Part shown: piece by piece, positions 43,100-51,093 of the stretch
Numbering within the stretch: position 1 is the stretch's first letter
Layout: the number at the start of each line of letters is the position of its first letter
Assembly (NCBI GenBank): GCA_038843015.1
Contig: JAWBSH010000004.1
Span: 1 to 64,000, forward strand
Length of the DNA: 64,000 bases
Source: Zestosphaera sp.
GTDB taxonomy: Archaea; Thermoproteota; Thermoprotei_A; Sulfolobales; NBVN01
Direction of reading: 5' to 3'
Position numbers and translations under genes: made by a program
The notes under the pieces: generated by a model
Told to the model about the DNA's origin: nothing
Database searches by the model: none
The model's input: the letters and a program-made list of their open reading frames with translations, nothing else

Positions 43100-43837
43100 G
43101 TGCAGCCTATCAAGATATGTGCTGTTGGCGATGTACACGGGAGGAGGTATATCCACATTTTTCAAGCCTCACTCAGGTCTATGGTTTTGTTTAAGCCGGA
43201 CGTGTGTGTCTTTGCTGGTGACATGGTTGATGAGGGTAAGGCTGACGAGCTAGAAGTCATAGTTGATGAAGTCAAGACAAAATTCCCTAACACGCCAATC
43301 ATATCAGTGTTCGGTAACGAGGAGTATCACGAGTATGAAGATGTCTTCATGAGTAGATATCCTGAACTGCTATGGCTGAATGATTCAATGACTTTAATGA
43401 ATATTAGGGGTGTAAATATCGCTTTCATAGGCTCTAGAGGTTCTTTAGATAGGCTGACTTACTGGCAGAAGAGAAATAAGCCGGAACTCAGGCTAGTCTA
43501 TATAGAGAGACCGAGAATACTGAAATCTCTTATTGATGAGGCCAGGAGACATGCTGAGCTCGTAGTACTGATAACCCACTACGCCCCAACCTTCTTAACT
43601 GTTAAAGGAGAGCCAGAAAGAATCTACCCTTTCATGGGCTCTCAGCTAATGGAGAAAGTAGTGAAGGAAGCTAAGCCAGACATAGTAATTCACGCTCACG
43701 CGCATAACGCTAGAGTAGTTGAGGCGTCGATGGGGAATACGAAAATTTACAACGTGTCTTTACCGGCTAGAAAAGGCTTAACACAAGTTGAAATACAGCC
43801 TAGGAAAACTCTGGAAAACTATAGAGTGAGCAAGTAG
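43100..43837 (+). CDS. Calcineurin-like metallophosphoesterase
   Basis: About 246 residues from GTG 43100 (GGTGTGGG upstream); the frame opens at 43028. Metal motifs: VGDVHGRRYI (D-x-H), VFAGDMVDEGK (G-D-x-x-D), SVFGNEEYHEY where the usual GNHD/E is GNEE, LITHYAP and IVIHAHAHNARV (H-x-H). This is the archaeal subgroup of the class with broad phosphoesterase activity. Substrate unknown. The GNEE change keeps the asparagine ligand and loses the catalytic histidine of GNH, as in several archaeal relatives. Confidence 0.85.
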   Translation: MQPIKICAVGDVHGRRYIHIFQASLRSMVLFKPDVCVFAGDMVDEGKADELEVIVDEVKTKFPNTPIISVFGNEEYHEYEDVFMSRYPELLWLNDSMTLMNIRGVNIAFIGSRGSLDRLTYWQKRNKPELRLVYIERPRILKSLIDEARRHAELVVLITHYAPTFLTVKGEPERIYPFMGSQLMEKVVKEAKPDIVIHAHAHNARVVEASMGNTKIYNVSLPARKGLTQVEIQPRKTLENYRVSK

Positions 43838-43934
43838 TTGCTATGCAGCGGCTTTCAAATCTTTTTAAAATACTCGAGCAAGTCTTACTTAGTTTATTAG
43901 AGCTTCATTAAGTTATGCTTAGGAGCGGGGAGAG

Positions 43935-44498
43935 ATGATGCTTATATGCGTGACTGGAATGCCGGGAGCTGGTAAGTCGGAAGTTGCTAGGAGATTAGCG
44001 AAATACTTGAATGCTAAGTTACTAAATATGGGCGACTTCGTGAGATCAGAGGCTCTTAAAAGAGGACTTCCAGTGAATAGAGATAATTTAATGAAGTTGG
44101 CCAGTGAGTTGAGGGAGGAGTTGGGTCCTGATGTAATAGCTAAGTTAGTCTTAGCCAACATTAGTGAAGACTCTCTTTACGTAGTTGACGGCGTCAGAAG
44201 CTTAGAAGAAATTAATACGTTCAGAAGCAGGACTCAAGTCATTTTAATCGCTGTTCACGCATCACCTAAAGAAAGATTTAAGAGACTGTTAAGTAGAGGT
44301 AGGAAAGACGATCCCAAAAATTATCAAGAATTTCTTGAGAGAGACCTTAAGGAACTGAAGTTGGGTCTAGGGAATGTTATAGCGATGGCTGACTTAATAA
44401 TAGTGAATGAAGGGAAAGACATAGAACTAGTCGTTGGGGAAGCGCTGAAGATGATTAAGGAGGCTATGAAAGATGTTCACGCTGACTGTAACGTGTGA
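43935..44498 (+). CDS. UPF0200-family nucleotide kinase-like protein
   Basis: 187 residues. MMLICVTGMPGAGKSEVARR is the P-loop; LLNMGDFVRSEALKRGLP and YVVDGVRSLEEINTFRS follow the adenylate kinase/dephospho-CoA kinase-like layout of UPF0200. HASPKERFKRLLSRGRKDDP is the lid region. It probably phosphorylates a nucleotide or related small molecule; reaction unproven. It overlaps the UPF0201 gene by 26 bp. This pairing is common in archaea and suggests a joint role. Confidence 0.88.
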   Translation: MMLICVTGMPGAGKSEVARRLAKYLNAKLLNMGDFVRSEALKRGLPVNRDNLMKLASELREELGPDVIAKLVLANISEDSLYVVDGVRSLEEINTFRSRTQVILIAVHASPKERFKRLLSRGRKDDPKNYQEFLERDLKELKLGLGNVIAMADLIIVNEGKDIELVVGEALKMIKEAMKDVHADCNV

Positions 44499-44907
44499 GG
44501 TAAGACCTACTGAAGACAAAGATAAAGTTATGAAAGCCGTAACTAATCTCTTCGATCTAGATAAGGTTGAAGTAATAGAAGACTATCCTTACAGTAAGTT
44601 AGTTGGTGAAAGTAGTAAGATAGAGTCCCTAGCAAAGCTTCATAGAATCTTAAGACAGGAGAGAATCCTTGACACATTCAGAAGTGTTCTACTCAGTAAC
44701 AAGATAGGTAACACTACAGAGTTTAGACTTAACAAGCAGAGTGCTTACGTAGGTAGAGCTACTTTAGTAACCTTAGATAGTGAGTCGCCACTAGGACCTA
44801 TAACGGTCAGGATAACCAGCGACAAGATAGATGAAGTGATAGATTGGCTAGCTCCGAAGACTGTAGGGGGACGCCCGATACAGGAGAGGAGTATCCCAAA
44901 AGTGTAG
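44473..44907 (+). CDS. UPF0201-family RNA-binding-like protein
   Basis: 144 residues. LTVTCEVRPTEDKDKVMKAV, LAKLHRILRQERILDTFRSV and SPLGPITVRITSDKIDEVID with GGRPIQERSIPKV at the end match UPF0201 (PF01877), whose structures resemble L5-type RNA-binding folds. It is translationally coupled to the UPF0200 kinase. Role unknown. Confidence 0.88.
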   Translation: MFTLTVTCEVRPTEDKDKVMKAVTNLFDLDKVEVIEDYPYSKLVGESSKIESLAKLHRILRQERILDTFRSVLLSNKIGNTTEFRLNKQSAYVGRATLVTLDSESPLGPITVRITSDKIDEVIDWLAPKTVGGRPIQERSIPKV

Positions 44908-45220
44908 GTGTAGATAAATAAGTCAGGTAACTCGATATAGGGGTTCAACTCTTATGTTCGGTTTTCGGTTTGCGTTATCCTTGAGAGTGTTCGGGGCGTT
45001 CCTAAACCCTCACATCTTGAGTAGCTTGGGGGGAGCTCGCTTTACAGGGCTCTCAAACCCTCATCAAACTATTCCCACGCATGAAGCACTAGAAACACTT
45101 ACAAGCGTCCCCACCTACATCAACCAACATGAACAGATACGAAACCCGAAACAGTTGCGTTAGGCAATATCATCACTTAGTTTATTATCTTTAACGCGCA
45201 GTATTCATTAGGTCGAGAAA
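44908..45220. other. Gap between UPF0201 and the next gene
   Basis: About 310 bases without a supported protein gene. The central GC-rich part (44970-45075) is listed as a candidate minus-strand RNA. The right end, AT-rich with TTTATTATCTTTAACG, is probably the promoter of the gene at 45221. Confidence 0.4.
44970..45075 (-). ncRNA. Candidate GC-rich RNA in the 45-kb gap
   Basis: On the minus strand GACGCTTGTAAGTGTTTC (45108-45091) is a TATA-like box similar in sequence to that before the 19.2-kb RNA candidate (AAGCGTTTATAAGTGTGTTTC). The predicted product starts near 45074 with TTTGATGAGGG (box-C-like), then AGGG-TTTGAG-AGCCCT and a run of GC-rich segments to AGGAACGCCCC. Structure is less clear than in the other candidates. 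Confidence 0.3.
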
Positions 45221-45553
45221 TTGAGTGATGAGATAAAATACACGTTGAGTTTTGAGGGTTACGGCGAGATAGAGAAGGTTCTGATTAACATAGCTAAGGG
45301 ATTAGCTGAAGTGAGGCTGTCTCCCCAAGACCTAAGTGATCCAGTATCTTTTCAGATAGCTGTTTCGAGAATGTATGATGCTCTCATGAAAGCTATTGAG
45401 GGAGGCGGTAGGTACTCTTACGTAGCTAAGATAAGGTTTGTGGATAGCTTAGGTAATAATGTCTCGGCCGTTGTTGACTTAGGTGAAGAGCCGCCCCCCT
45501 TCGCAAGTAAGAATATCAGAGCAAGGATTACTGTGGAGCTGTATGAGGAGTAG
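45221..45553 (+). CDS. Conserved-looking hypothetical protein
   Basis: 110 residues from TTG 45221. EIKYTLSFEGYGEIEKVLIN opens a beta-alpha unit, and RYSYVAKIRFVDSLGNNVSA, VVDLGEEPPPFASKNIRARI suggests a beta hairpin domain. No cysteines, no membrane segment. Family unknown to me. It heads the run that leads to the XPB helicase. Confidence 0.55.
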   Translation: MSDEIKYTLSFEGYGEIEKVLINIAKGLAEVRLSPQDLSDPVSFQIAVSRMYDALMKAIEGGGRYSYVAKIRFVDSLGNNVSAVVDLGEEPPPFASKNIRARITVELYEE

Positions 45554-45561
45554 GTATTTTG

Positions 45562-45636
45562 ATGGGGGCGATAACTCCTACGGTTAGGAACGAGAACAGT
45601 AAGTGCTTTGAGTGCGACTTTAGGGGGTCGGGATGA
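45562..45636 (+). CDS. Possible 24-residue CxxC microprotein overlapping the XPB start
   Basis: ATG 45562 encodes MGAITPTVRNENSKCFECDF then RGSG, with its TGA overlapping the helicase ATG (ATGA at 45633-45636). The CFEC pair and the coupling overlap suggest a short leader or microprotein. It could equally be chance in an 80-base spacer. Upstream GAGGAG is 13 bases away. Confidence 0.3.
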   Translation: MGAITPTVRNENSKCFECDFRGSG

Positions 45637-47300
45637 GTTCTTCTGATGACTTGATTGTCAGGTATAGGGGCTGGATGAGCGAAGAAGACTTCAGGAAAGT
45701 CGTGGAGATTGCTGAGTATCTGGGTAGGGAGGGTGACGAATTAATTTTCAGGATATCGAAACACAAATTAGTTAGTAAGAGGCTTACAGTAGATGACGTG
45801 TTGGGGGTTCTTGACGAGGTCGGGCTAGAATATGATGAGTTTTTTGAAGAGAGATTAAGAGAATTTTTCGGCAGGGTTAGAGGGAATGCAACTATCTATC
45901 TCAAGGAAGGTAAGTTAGTGCTGTCTTTTAATAGGTACTTAGGAGATATATATCAGTCTCGCTTGAAAGAACTCTTGAAATATGATAAAGTAGGTAAGTA
46001 TTTCTATACGCATCCATTTAAATATCATGAACTTAAGAAAGTCCTCACTAGCTTAGGTTTCAGCGTAAATGATCTGACGGGTTTAAAAGACTCGATCCCC
46101 TTACCAGTAAAGATAAGCTTTAGGGGTAATCTTAGAGAGTACCAGTTGGAAGCGTTGAATGCATGGTTAGGTAACTCAGGTCGCGGGATAATAGCACTAC
46201 CTACCGGGTCAGGGAAGACACACATAGGTATAGCAGCCATATCAAAGATTAATGAAGCGACACTCATAATAACTTACACGAAAGAGCAACTACTGCAGTG
46301 GGAGAAGTTCATAAAGACATTCACTGATATACCGTCGTCACACATAGGTCTCTACTACAGCAGAGAAAAGAAAATATCGTCAGTGACTCTAGCTACCTAC
46401 CAGACGGCGTTTAAGTACATAGAGAAGTTAGCACCGTACTTCAACTTACTCATAATTGACGAGGTCCATCACCTGCCGGCAGAGAAGTTCAAGCATATAG
46501 CCATAACATCGCCAGCTAAGTACAGGCTAGGTCTCTCCGCAACACCGTACAGGGAAGACGGGAAGCACACAGAATTATTTCCTCTCATGGGTGGGGTAGT
46601 GTACTATAAGACTACGCAGGAACTAGCTGAAAAAGGATTTCTAGCTAAGTTTAAGATAGAAACTATTAAGGTAGACCTGAAAAGTGATGAGAGAAAAGAA
46701 TACCTGAAGTTGAGAAAACAGTTTCGTGAGTTAGTTGGTGGCTTAGATTTCAAGACTTTAGTAGATCTGGCTAAGCGAGGTGACGCGAGGGCCATCAGAG
46801 CTCTCGAAATACATAGTGAAATACTGAAGATATTGTCTATGAGTGACTCAAAGCTAGAGAAAGTTAAAGAGATAGTTGAGCGCGAGCTGAACGAAGGCAA
46901 GAAAATAATAGTATTCGCTCATTACGTGACGTTAGCAGAGAAAATAGCTGACGTGTTAGGAGCTTATTTACTTACTGGGGAAATGGAGGAGGCTAAGAGG
47001 AGGTCTATACTAGACCAGTTTAGGAAAGCTGAAAGAGGAGTGTTAGTAGTGACTACAGTCGGTGATGAGGGTCTAGACATACCTGACGCCTCAGTAGGGG
47101 TTTTAGTTGCCGGAACTGGGTCACGCAGACAATTTATTCAGAGACTGGGGAGGTTGTTAAGACCTAAACCAGGTAAGGAAGCTATATTGTATGAGATAGT
47201 AGTCAGAGGAAGTAGCGAGGAATTTCAGGCTAAGAAAAGAAAAACTGTGAGTCTAGACGACCTAGCAGGTATATATGAGGGACCTGACCAAGATTTCTGA
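45633..47300 (+). CDS. xpb: XPB/Rad25-type superfamily 2 helicase
   Basis: 555 residues. N-terminal damage-recognition-like part, then LREYQLEALNAWLGNSGRGI (Q-motif area), Walker A ALPTGSGKTH, DEVHH box LLIIDEVHHLPAEKF, GLSATPYREDGK with the XPB-specific R-E-D element, and motif VI RQFIQRLGRLLRP. The archaeal enzyme is a 3'-5' translocase in repair and perhaps transcription. Archaeal xpb is often followed by the nuclease gene bax1; here the next gene converges, overlaps its last 39 bp and does not look like Bax1. Confidence 0.93.
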   Translation: MSSSDDLIVRYRGWMSEEDFRKVVEIAEYLGREGDELIFRISKHKLVSKRLTVDDVLGVLDEVGLEYDEFFEERLREFFGRVRGNATIYLKEGKLVLSFNRYLGDIYQSRLKELLKYDKVGKYFYTHPFKYHELKKVLTSLGFSVNDLTGLKDSIPLPVKISFRGNLREYQLEALNAWLGNSGRGIIALPTGSGKTHIGIAAISKINEATLIITYTKEQLLQWEKFIKTFTDIPSSHIGLYYSREKKISSVTLATYQTAFKYIEKLAPYFNLLIIDEVHHLPAEKFKHIAITSPAKYRLGLSATPYREDGKHTELFPLMGGVVYYKTTQELAEKGFLAKFKIETIKVDLKSDERKEYLKLRKQFRELVGGLDFKTLVDLAKRGDARAIRALEIHSEILKILSMSDSKLEKVKEIVERELNEGKKIIVFAHYVTLAEKIADVLGAYLLTGEMEEAKRRSILDQFRKAERGVLVVTTVGDEGLDIPDASVGVLVAGTGSRRQFIQRLGRLLRPKPGKEAILYEIVVRGSSEEFQAKKRKTVSLDDLAGIYEGPDQDF

Positions 47301-48017
47301 GAAGAGATACTCTAAGTTCTCGTTAGTGACTTGTGAGTAATTAATCACGAGAGACTTGTTTAGCGGTAGTTCACCCAAAATAACATGCTCATTAATACTT
47401 AGGAGAGGTTTCAAGAGTATCTTCAGCTTAGGTATGCTGTCAACTCTTAAGCAGACTTCTAGAGATAACTCCTCTGGAGGTACCTCAAGACCTGATAAAA
47501 TAAAGTGAGTTGTCCAGAAACTCTTTAGAGAACCTCTCGTAATCTCTGCCTTAGTTTCCTTCAGCGAGTGAGTAATTAGTATATGCCTTGTGTTAATGAG
47601 TTTGCTTAAATACTCGTTTAACCCCACCGAGTTTTCTAAGTCCAGAACAACACACTCACTAACTCCCGCAAAACTTATTCCCTTACTTAGTTTACTCAGG
47701 AACGGGAACTTCCTAATTATGAAATCGCCTGAAAAGACTACTCTTCCAGACTCAATGAATTTCTTGGCATCTGCCCACACATCTTCATTAAGTACAAAAT
47801 CTGGTTCTCTACTCGTTAGGGACTCTTTAGTGAATATTGAAGCTACAGGTATTCCTACCCTCAACACAGAGTTTTTTATTCGGACTTGCGCGACTAGAGG
47901 TTTCAGCAGAACATAACTCTCTACCCATTTCTCAGACCTTATTATTTCTTCAATAACTTGCAGATTCTCAAGATACTTACTTAAAACATATACGTTAGCT
48001 CCTTTTTCAATCCTCAT
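47262..48017 (-). CDS. Hypothetical protein coupled to TiaS
   Basis: 251 residues; I do not recognise it. Mixed alpha/beta with many hydrophobic strands (VAQVRIKNSVLRVGIPVASI, ISFAGVSECVVLDLE) and a moderately conserved-looking middle (NTRHILITHSLKETKAEI). No cysteine cluster, P-loop or membrane segment. Its start overlaps the tiaS stop by 4 bp, so the two are cotranscribed. Its 3' end overlaps the XPB gene by 39 bp on the opposite strand. Confidence 0.6.
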   Translation of the reverse strand: MRIEKGANVYVLSKYLENLQVIEEIIRSEKWVESYVLLKPLVAQVRIKNSVLRVGIPVASIFTKESLTSREPDFVLNEDVWADAKKFIESGRVVFSGDFIIRKFPFLSKLSKGISFAGVSECVVLDLENSVGLNEYLSKLINTRHILITHSLKETKAEITRGSLKSFWTTHFILSGLEVPPEELSLEVCLRVDSIPKLKILLKPLLSINEHVILGELPLNKSLVINYSQVTNENLEYLFSEILVRSLIYTC

Positions 48018-49384
48018 AAAGAGATCGACCTGTTTTTACGCACATGAATCCACTCGCTTACTAATTCTTTATCACAGGGACTCCTCCTGCCGACCCTGGA
48101 CTGCGGCATTATCAAGTGCTTGATTGCATGGTCTACCGGCCTATAAGTACCGACAGTAATTTTTCTATTTATCTTCACTTTATCTTTACTTAAAGTAAGA
48201 GATTTATATCCACAAGCAGGACATTTCCAACCTTTTCTTACACCAGCTGACTTCATTCTATGACCACATATAGGGCATAGAGGATTCTTGAATGTCTCAC
48301 TAACTAACTCTATTACTTCTAGCAAATCACCGTGTATTACTAATCCTAGACCCTCCCACCACTTCCCACCACCACACACTCTGACCACGTCTCCCCTCAT
48401 TAAGTACCTGGCTATCTTCCCTAGTCCAGTCTCACTAAAGAATACCGCCCATAACGAGTATTCGTTCTCAAGACTACTAAGCTTTAAGAGGACGTCGCCG
48501 CCCAGACGGATGCTTGGGTTCTCGACGACTCTGCCCTTAACACAGCCAGTTTGATAAGGCCTGAATTCCTCAATACTTCTCTCTACATGATGTACGTTGA
48601 GGGCTTGGTTAGTCTTATATATTAACCAGCCTTCAAAATCTTCGCACAGACTCAGTGTTTTCAGCGCTTTCACTAAAGCTACTGGATCTTCTCCTCTAAT
48701 GCCTAGTAATACTGGGTTACGACCAGAAGGCATTATTAGAGGTTTGTTATTTTCGTAATCGTAGTTCAGGAATGTCTGGTCACGAAACACTTTATCCATT
48801 GCTTTAATAGACTCCTCATTAACGCACCTATCACGTGAGTAATTGTCTCTGACCCTGTATACTAATATCTCGTACGTGCACTCGACTAAAGTATTTGACG
48901 CGCCTATAGCGGCTAGCGCCCCTACTAAGCCTCTTGAGTAACCAAGGGGTGTCTCGATAAATTCCTTATATCTGTTAATTATTTCAGTAACGTAGTCTTT
49001 ATGAACATAGTCTGTCAACGCCTTTCTGTAGAGCCTACTAAGCTCGTCTGGAATATTTCCATACAGAAAAGCTATACCTGGCTCAACGCCGCCGCCCTTA
49101 ATAGTTTCTAAGTATTCAAGGAACTCACTAATCACTAGATTCTTCAAAGTGCTTAAATCATTCTCAGGTATTTTGAGAGAGAAGGAGGTAGCGGCGTTTC
49201 CTCTAGTCTTAAAAGGTATTACTGGATTCAACCTAATTAGTAAGGGATAATCCGAGAAAAACGCTTTAGAGACTTCACTTAGTATTTTACTTAAGATTCT
49301 GAACGTTAGGTGTGTAGTACATCCTTCTAGGTCTGTGTCTGTATCGTCTAACCCCACATGTACCTCTATATGAGTCTCATGCAC
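48014..49384 (-). CDS. tiaS: tRNA(Ile2) 2-agmatinylcytidine synthetase
   Basis: 456 residues. The N-terminus VHVGLDDTDTDLEGCTTHLT is the TiaS start with the D-D-T-D cluster, followed by FKTRGNAATSFSL and GYSRGLVGALAAIGAS. An OB-fold segment (GCVKGRVVENPSIRLGGDVL) and a C-terminal zinc ribbon CPICGHRM / KCPACGYKSL complete it. The enzyme joins agmatine to C34 of the CAU tRNA-Ile so that it reads AUA. It overlaps the small RAM-domain gene by 8 bp. Confidence 0.95.
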   Translation of the reverse strand: MHETHIEVHVGLDDTDTDLEGCTTHLTFRILSKILSEVSKAFFSDYPLLIRLNPVIPFKTRGNAATSFSLKIPENDLSTLKNLVISEFLEYLETIKGGGVEPGIAFLYGNIPDELSRLYRKALTDYVHKDYVTEIINRYKEFIETPLGYSRGLVGALAAIGASNTLVECTYEILVYRVRDNYSRDRCVNEESIKAMDKVFRDQTFLNYDYENNKPLIMPSGRNPVLLGIRGEDPVALVKALKTLSLCEDFEGWLIYKTNQALNVHHVERSIEEFRPYQTGCVKGRVVENPSIRLGGDVLLKLSSLENEYSLWAVFFSETGLGKIARYLMRGDVVRVCGGGKWWEGLGLVIHGDLLEVIELVSETFKNPLCPICGHRMKSAGVRKGWKCPACGYKSLTLSKDKVKINRKITVGTYRPVDHAIKHLIMPQSRVGRRSPCDKELVSEWIHVRKNRSISL

Positions 49385-49634
49385 TCTTCTTAGTAATTTC
49401 CTTACCCTCCACGACTATCATGGTTAGAGTAGATCTGACGTTAGATATCTTCCTTATCTTGCTAGATATTATTTCTTTAAGCGCCTCGGTAGTAGGTGCT
49501 TTAATCTTCACTACGATATCATAGACTCCATACACTATATAGGCCTCAGAGACTCCCTCTATCTTAAGTAGCTCGTTCATGACTTCCTCCTCAGTTCCTA
49601 TGTTGGTGTTTATCAGTACTATAGCTTCGGGCAC
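49377..49634 (-). CDS. Stand-alone Lrp/AsnC ligand-binding (RAM) domain protein
   Basis: 85 residues. AIVLINTNIGTEEEVMNELL, VYGVYDIVVKIKAPTTEALK and ISNVRSTLTMIVVE match the C-terminal effector domain of Lrp regulators. There is no DNA-binding helix-turn-helix. Such stand-alone RAM proteins bind amino acids and may modify full-length Lrp. First gene of a run with tiaS. Confidence 0.88.
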   Translation of the reverse strand: MPEAIVLINTNIGTEEEVMNELLKIEGVSEAYIVYGVYDIVVKIKAPTTEALKEIISSKIRKISNVRSTLTMIVVEGKEITKKSA

Positions 49635-49756
49635 CTATACATCACCAAAATTAACTTTACGCTGCGAGAATATAAATTTAATGCTTTAAATTAAGAGATA
49701 CAGACTTAGTTTCGGGAAGCTCTCTGGAACTAGAAGCAAAACCTAGAATATATGTT

Positions 49757-50269
49757 GTGAGGCTTGGTGGCGATAATCCTAAGTTATCGACAGCTCTAAA
49801 ACTCGTTAGGTTAGGTTATGCGGTGAGGATACATGCTAAAGAGATCCCGCCTCACTCGGTCGTTCTCAATCCTTTTAGTCAAGAGATTCTCAAACCATCT
49901 GATTCCGCCTTACTACGGAGGTATGGTGTAGTAGTTTTAGATACATCGTGGAATTCCGGACTTGAAGACTTAAGAAGCATGGTTGGTAGGCGTAGATACG
50001 AGCAAAGAGTTCTACCAGTTCTTAAGGCAGGGAATCCAATAAATTATGGGGTCCTAACCAAGTTAAGTAGTGTTGAAGCGGTTGCCGCAGCTCTCTATAT
50101 AACCGGGTTTAAGAGATACTCGCTAGAGATTCTGAGTAAGTTTAAGTGGGGCCTGACCTTCTATGAGTTAAACAAAGAATACCTAGAGAGATACTCCAGC
50201 ACAAAATCCGCGGAAGAATTAATTAAGGTCCAGAACGAAATTTTAAGGTCTATGGGTCTTCAACCGTGA
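49757..50269 (+). CDS. tsr3: Tsr3 rRNA aminocarboxypropyltransferase, probable non-standard start
   Basis: 170 residues from GTG 49757. VRLGGDNPKLSTALKLVRLG, ILKPSDSALLRRYGVVVLDTSW and VLPVLKAGNPINYG-KLSSVEAVAAALYI are Tsr3 (DUF367) motifs; it transfers acp from SAM to small-subunit rRNA. Family proteins have a strand before this start. Here the frame upstream reads KPRIYVV, matching that strand, but holds no ATG, GTG or TTG back to the predicted transcript start near 49713; a CTG at 49724 is in frame. The real start is thus probably upstream and unusual. Confidence 0.88.
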   Translation: MRLGGDNPKLSTALKLVRLGYAVRIHAKEIPPHSVVLNPFSQEILKPSDSALLRRYGVVVLDTSWNSGLEDLRSMVGRRRYEQRVLPVLKAGNPINYGVLTKLSSVEAVAAALYITGFKRYSLEILSKFKWGLTFYELNKEYLERYSSTKSAEELIKVQNEILRSMGLQP

Positions 50270-50292
50270 TGATTAATTATTTTGAGTAGGTA

Positions 50293-50691
50293 GTGAAGTG
50301 TCTTTATTCCCTGAAAGCCAGATTACATATTGGTGGGAGATTGAGTAAAGAAGAAAAGAACAATGTTGTAAAGAAGATGAGTGATTTAATGCGATCTGGC
50401 GCCATAATGCTCGAGCAAACATGTCCTCTATGTGGGCTACCTTTATTCAGGGCCAGGAGTGGCGAGATTGTTTGTCCCGTCCATGGTCCTGTTAAGATAG
50501 TCAAGAGTGAGGAAGAAGCTGTTGAAGCAGTATCTTCAGCTGTTTTGAGAGAGCTTGAAAAAGCTGTTGCTAGGAAGCTCCACACATACGTAGAACTCTT
50601 CTTAAAAGAAGACATTAACTCAAGCGAGATGAAGGACTTAATTTACCTACTAGATATTCTAGAGAGAGTTAGAAGAATAAGAAAGACTTGA
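50293..50691 (+). CDS. Autoantigen p27-type zinc-ribbon protein (SSSCA1 family)
   Basis: 132 residues from GTG 50293. MSDLMRSGAIMLEQTCPLCG then LPLFRARSGEIVCPVHG is the four-ligand ribbon of this small family (PF06677), shared with the human protein ZNRD2. The rest is helical (KAVARKLHTYVELFLKEDIN). Function is unknown in archaea. It overlaps or abuts the next gene. Confidence 0.85.
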   Translation: MKCLYSLKARLHIGGRLSKEEKNNVVKKMSDLMRSGAIMLEQTCPLCGLPLFRARSGEIVCPVHGPVKIVKSEEEAVEAVSSAVLRELEKAVARKLHTYVELFLKEDINSSEMKDLIYLLDILERVRRIRKT

Positions 50692-50702
50692 GGGGACTTA
50701 AC

Positions 50703-51038
50703 TTGAGTAAACCTAAGAGTGGCAAGTCTCTTCCCCCACTAACAGACATTATTACGATGTTAGAACACATAAGCGAGGCAAGAGGTGTTTTCTACTTAAA
50801 TTTATTCATTACATGCTTAGCAGGCTACGCAGTCAATCTGTGGTTAGGCGGGTTAATTAGCTCTGAAGAACTGCGTAAGTACTTCAGCAAATTATGTGAA
50901 GTGCTGATCTCAGAGTCTTACGAGCTAGATAAAGACGTTATGGAGATCGTGACTACTTTAGGTAGTGACACAATTACTGAAGCCACATACGACGAGATAA
51001 TAAACAAGATACTAATGATTTTCAAAGATATGCCTTAG
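50703..51038 (+). CDS. Hypothetical helical protein
   Basis: About 111 residues from TTG 50703, favoured over TTG 50688 for GAGGGG seven bases upstream. Largely helical (SEARGVFYLNLFITCLAGYA, SEELRKYFSKLCEVLISESY). The hydrophobic stretch FYLNLFITCLAGYAVNLWLG could be membrane-associated or a buried helix. No family recognised. It is coupled to the p27-type gene. Confidence 0.55.
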   Translation: MSKPKSGKSLPPLTDIITMLEHISEARGVFYLNLFITCLAGYAVNLWLGGLISSEELRKYFSKLCEVLISESYELDKDVMEIVTTLGSDTITEATYDEIINKILMIFKDMP

Positions 51039-51093
51039 TGTGAGTAATCCTCGCTTATGAGGTGATGGAATCCTGCCTTCAACTATCAGCTCC

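Noticed and set aside
47262-48017. Bax1 nuclease, the usual partner of archaeal XPB
   Set aside because: It is on the opposite strand, too short, coupled to tiaS instead, and shows no Bax1-like motifs.
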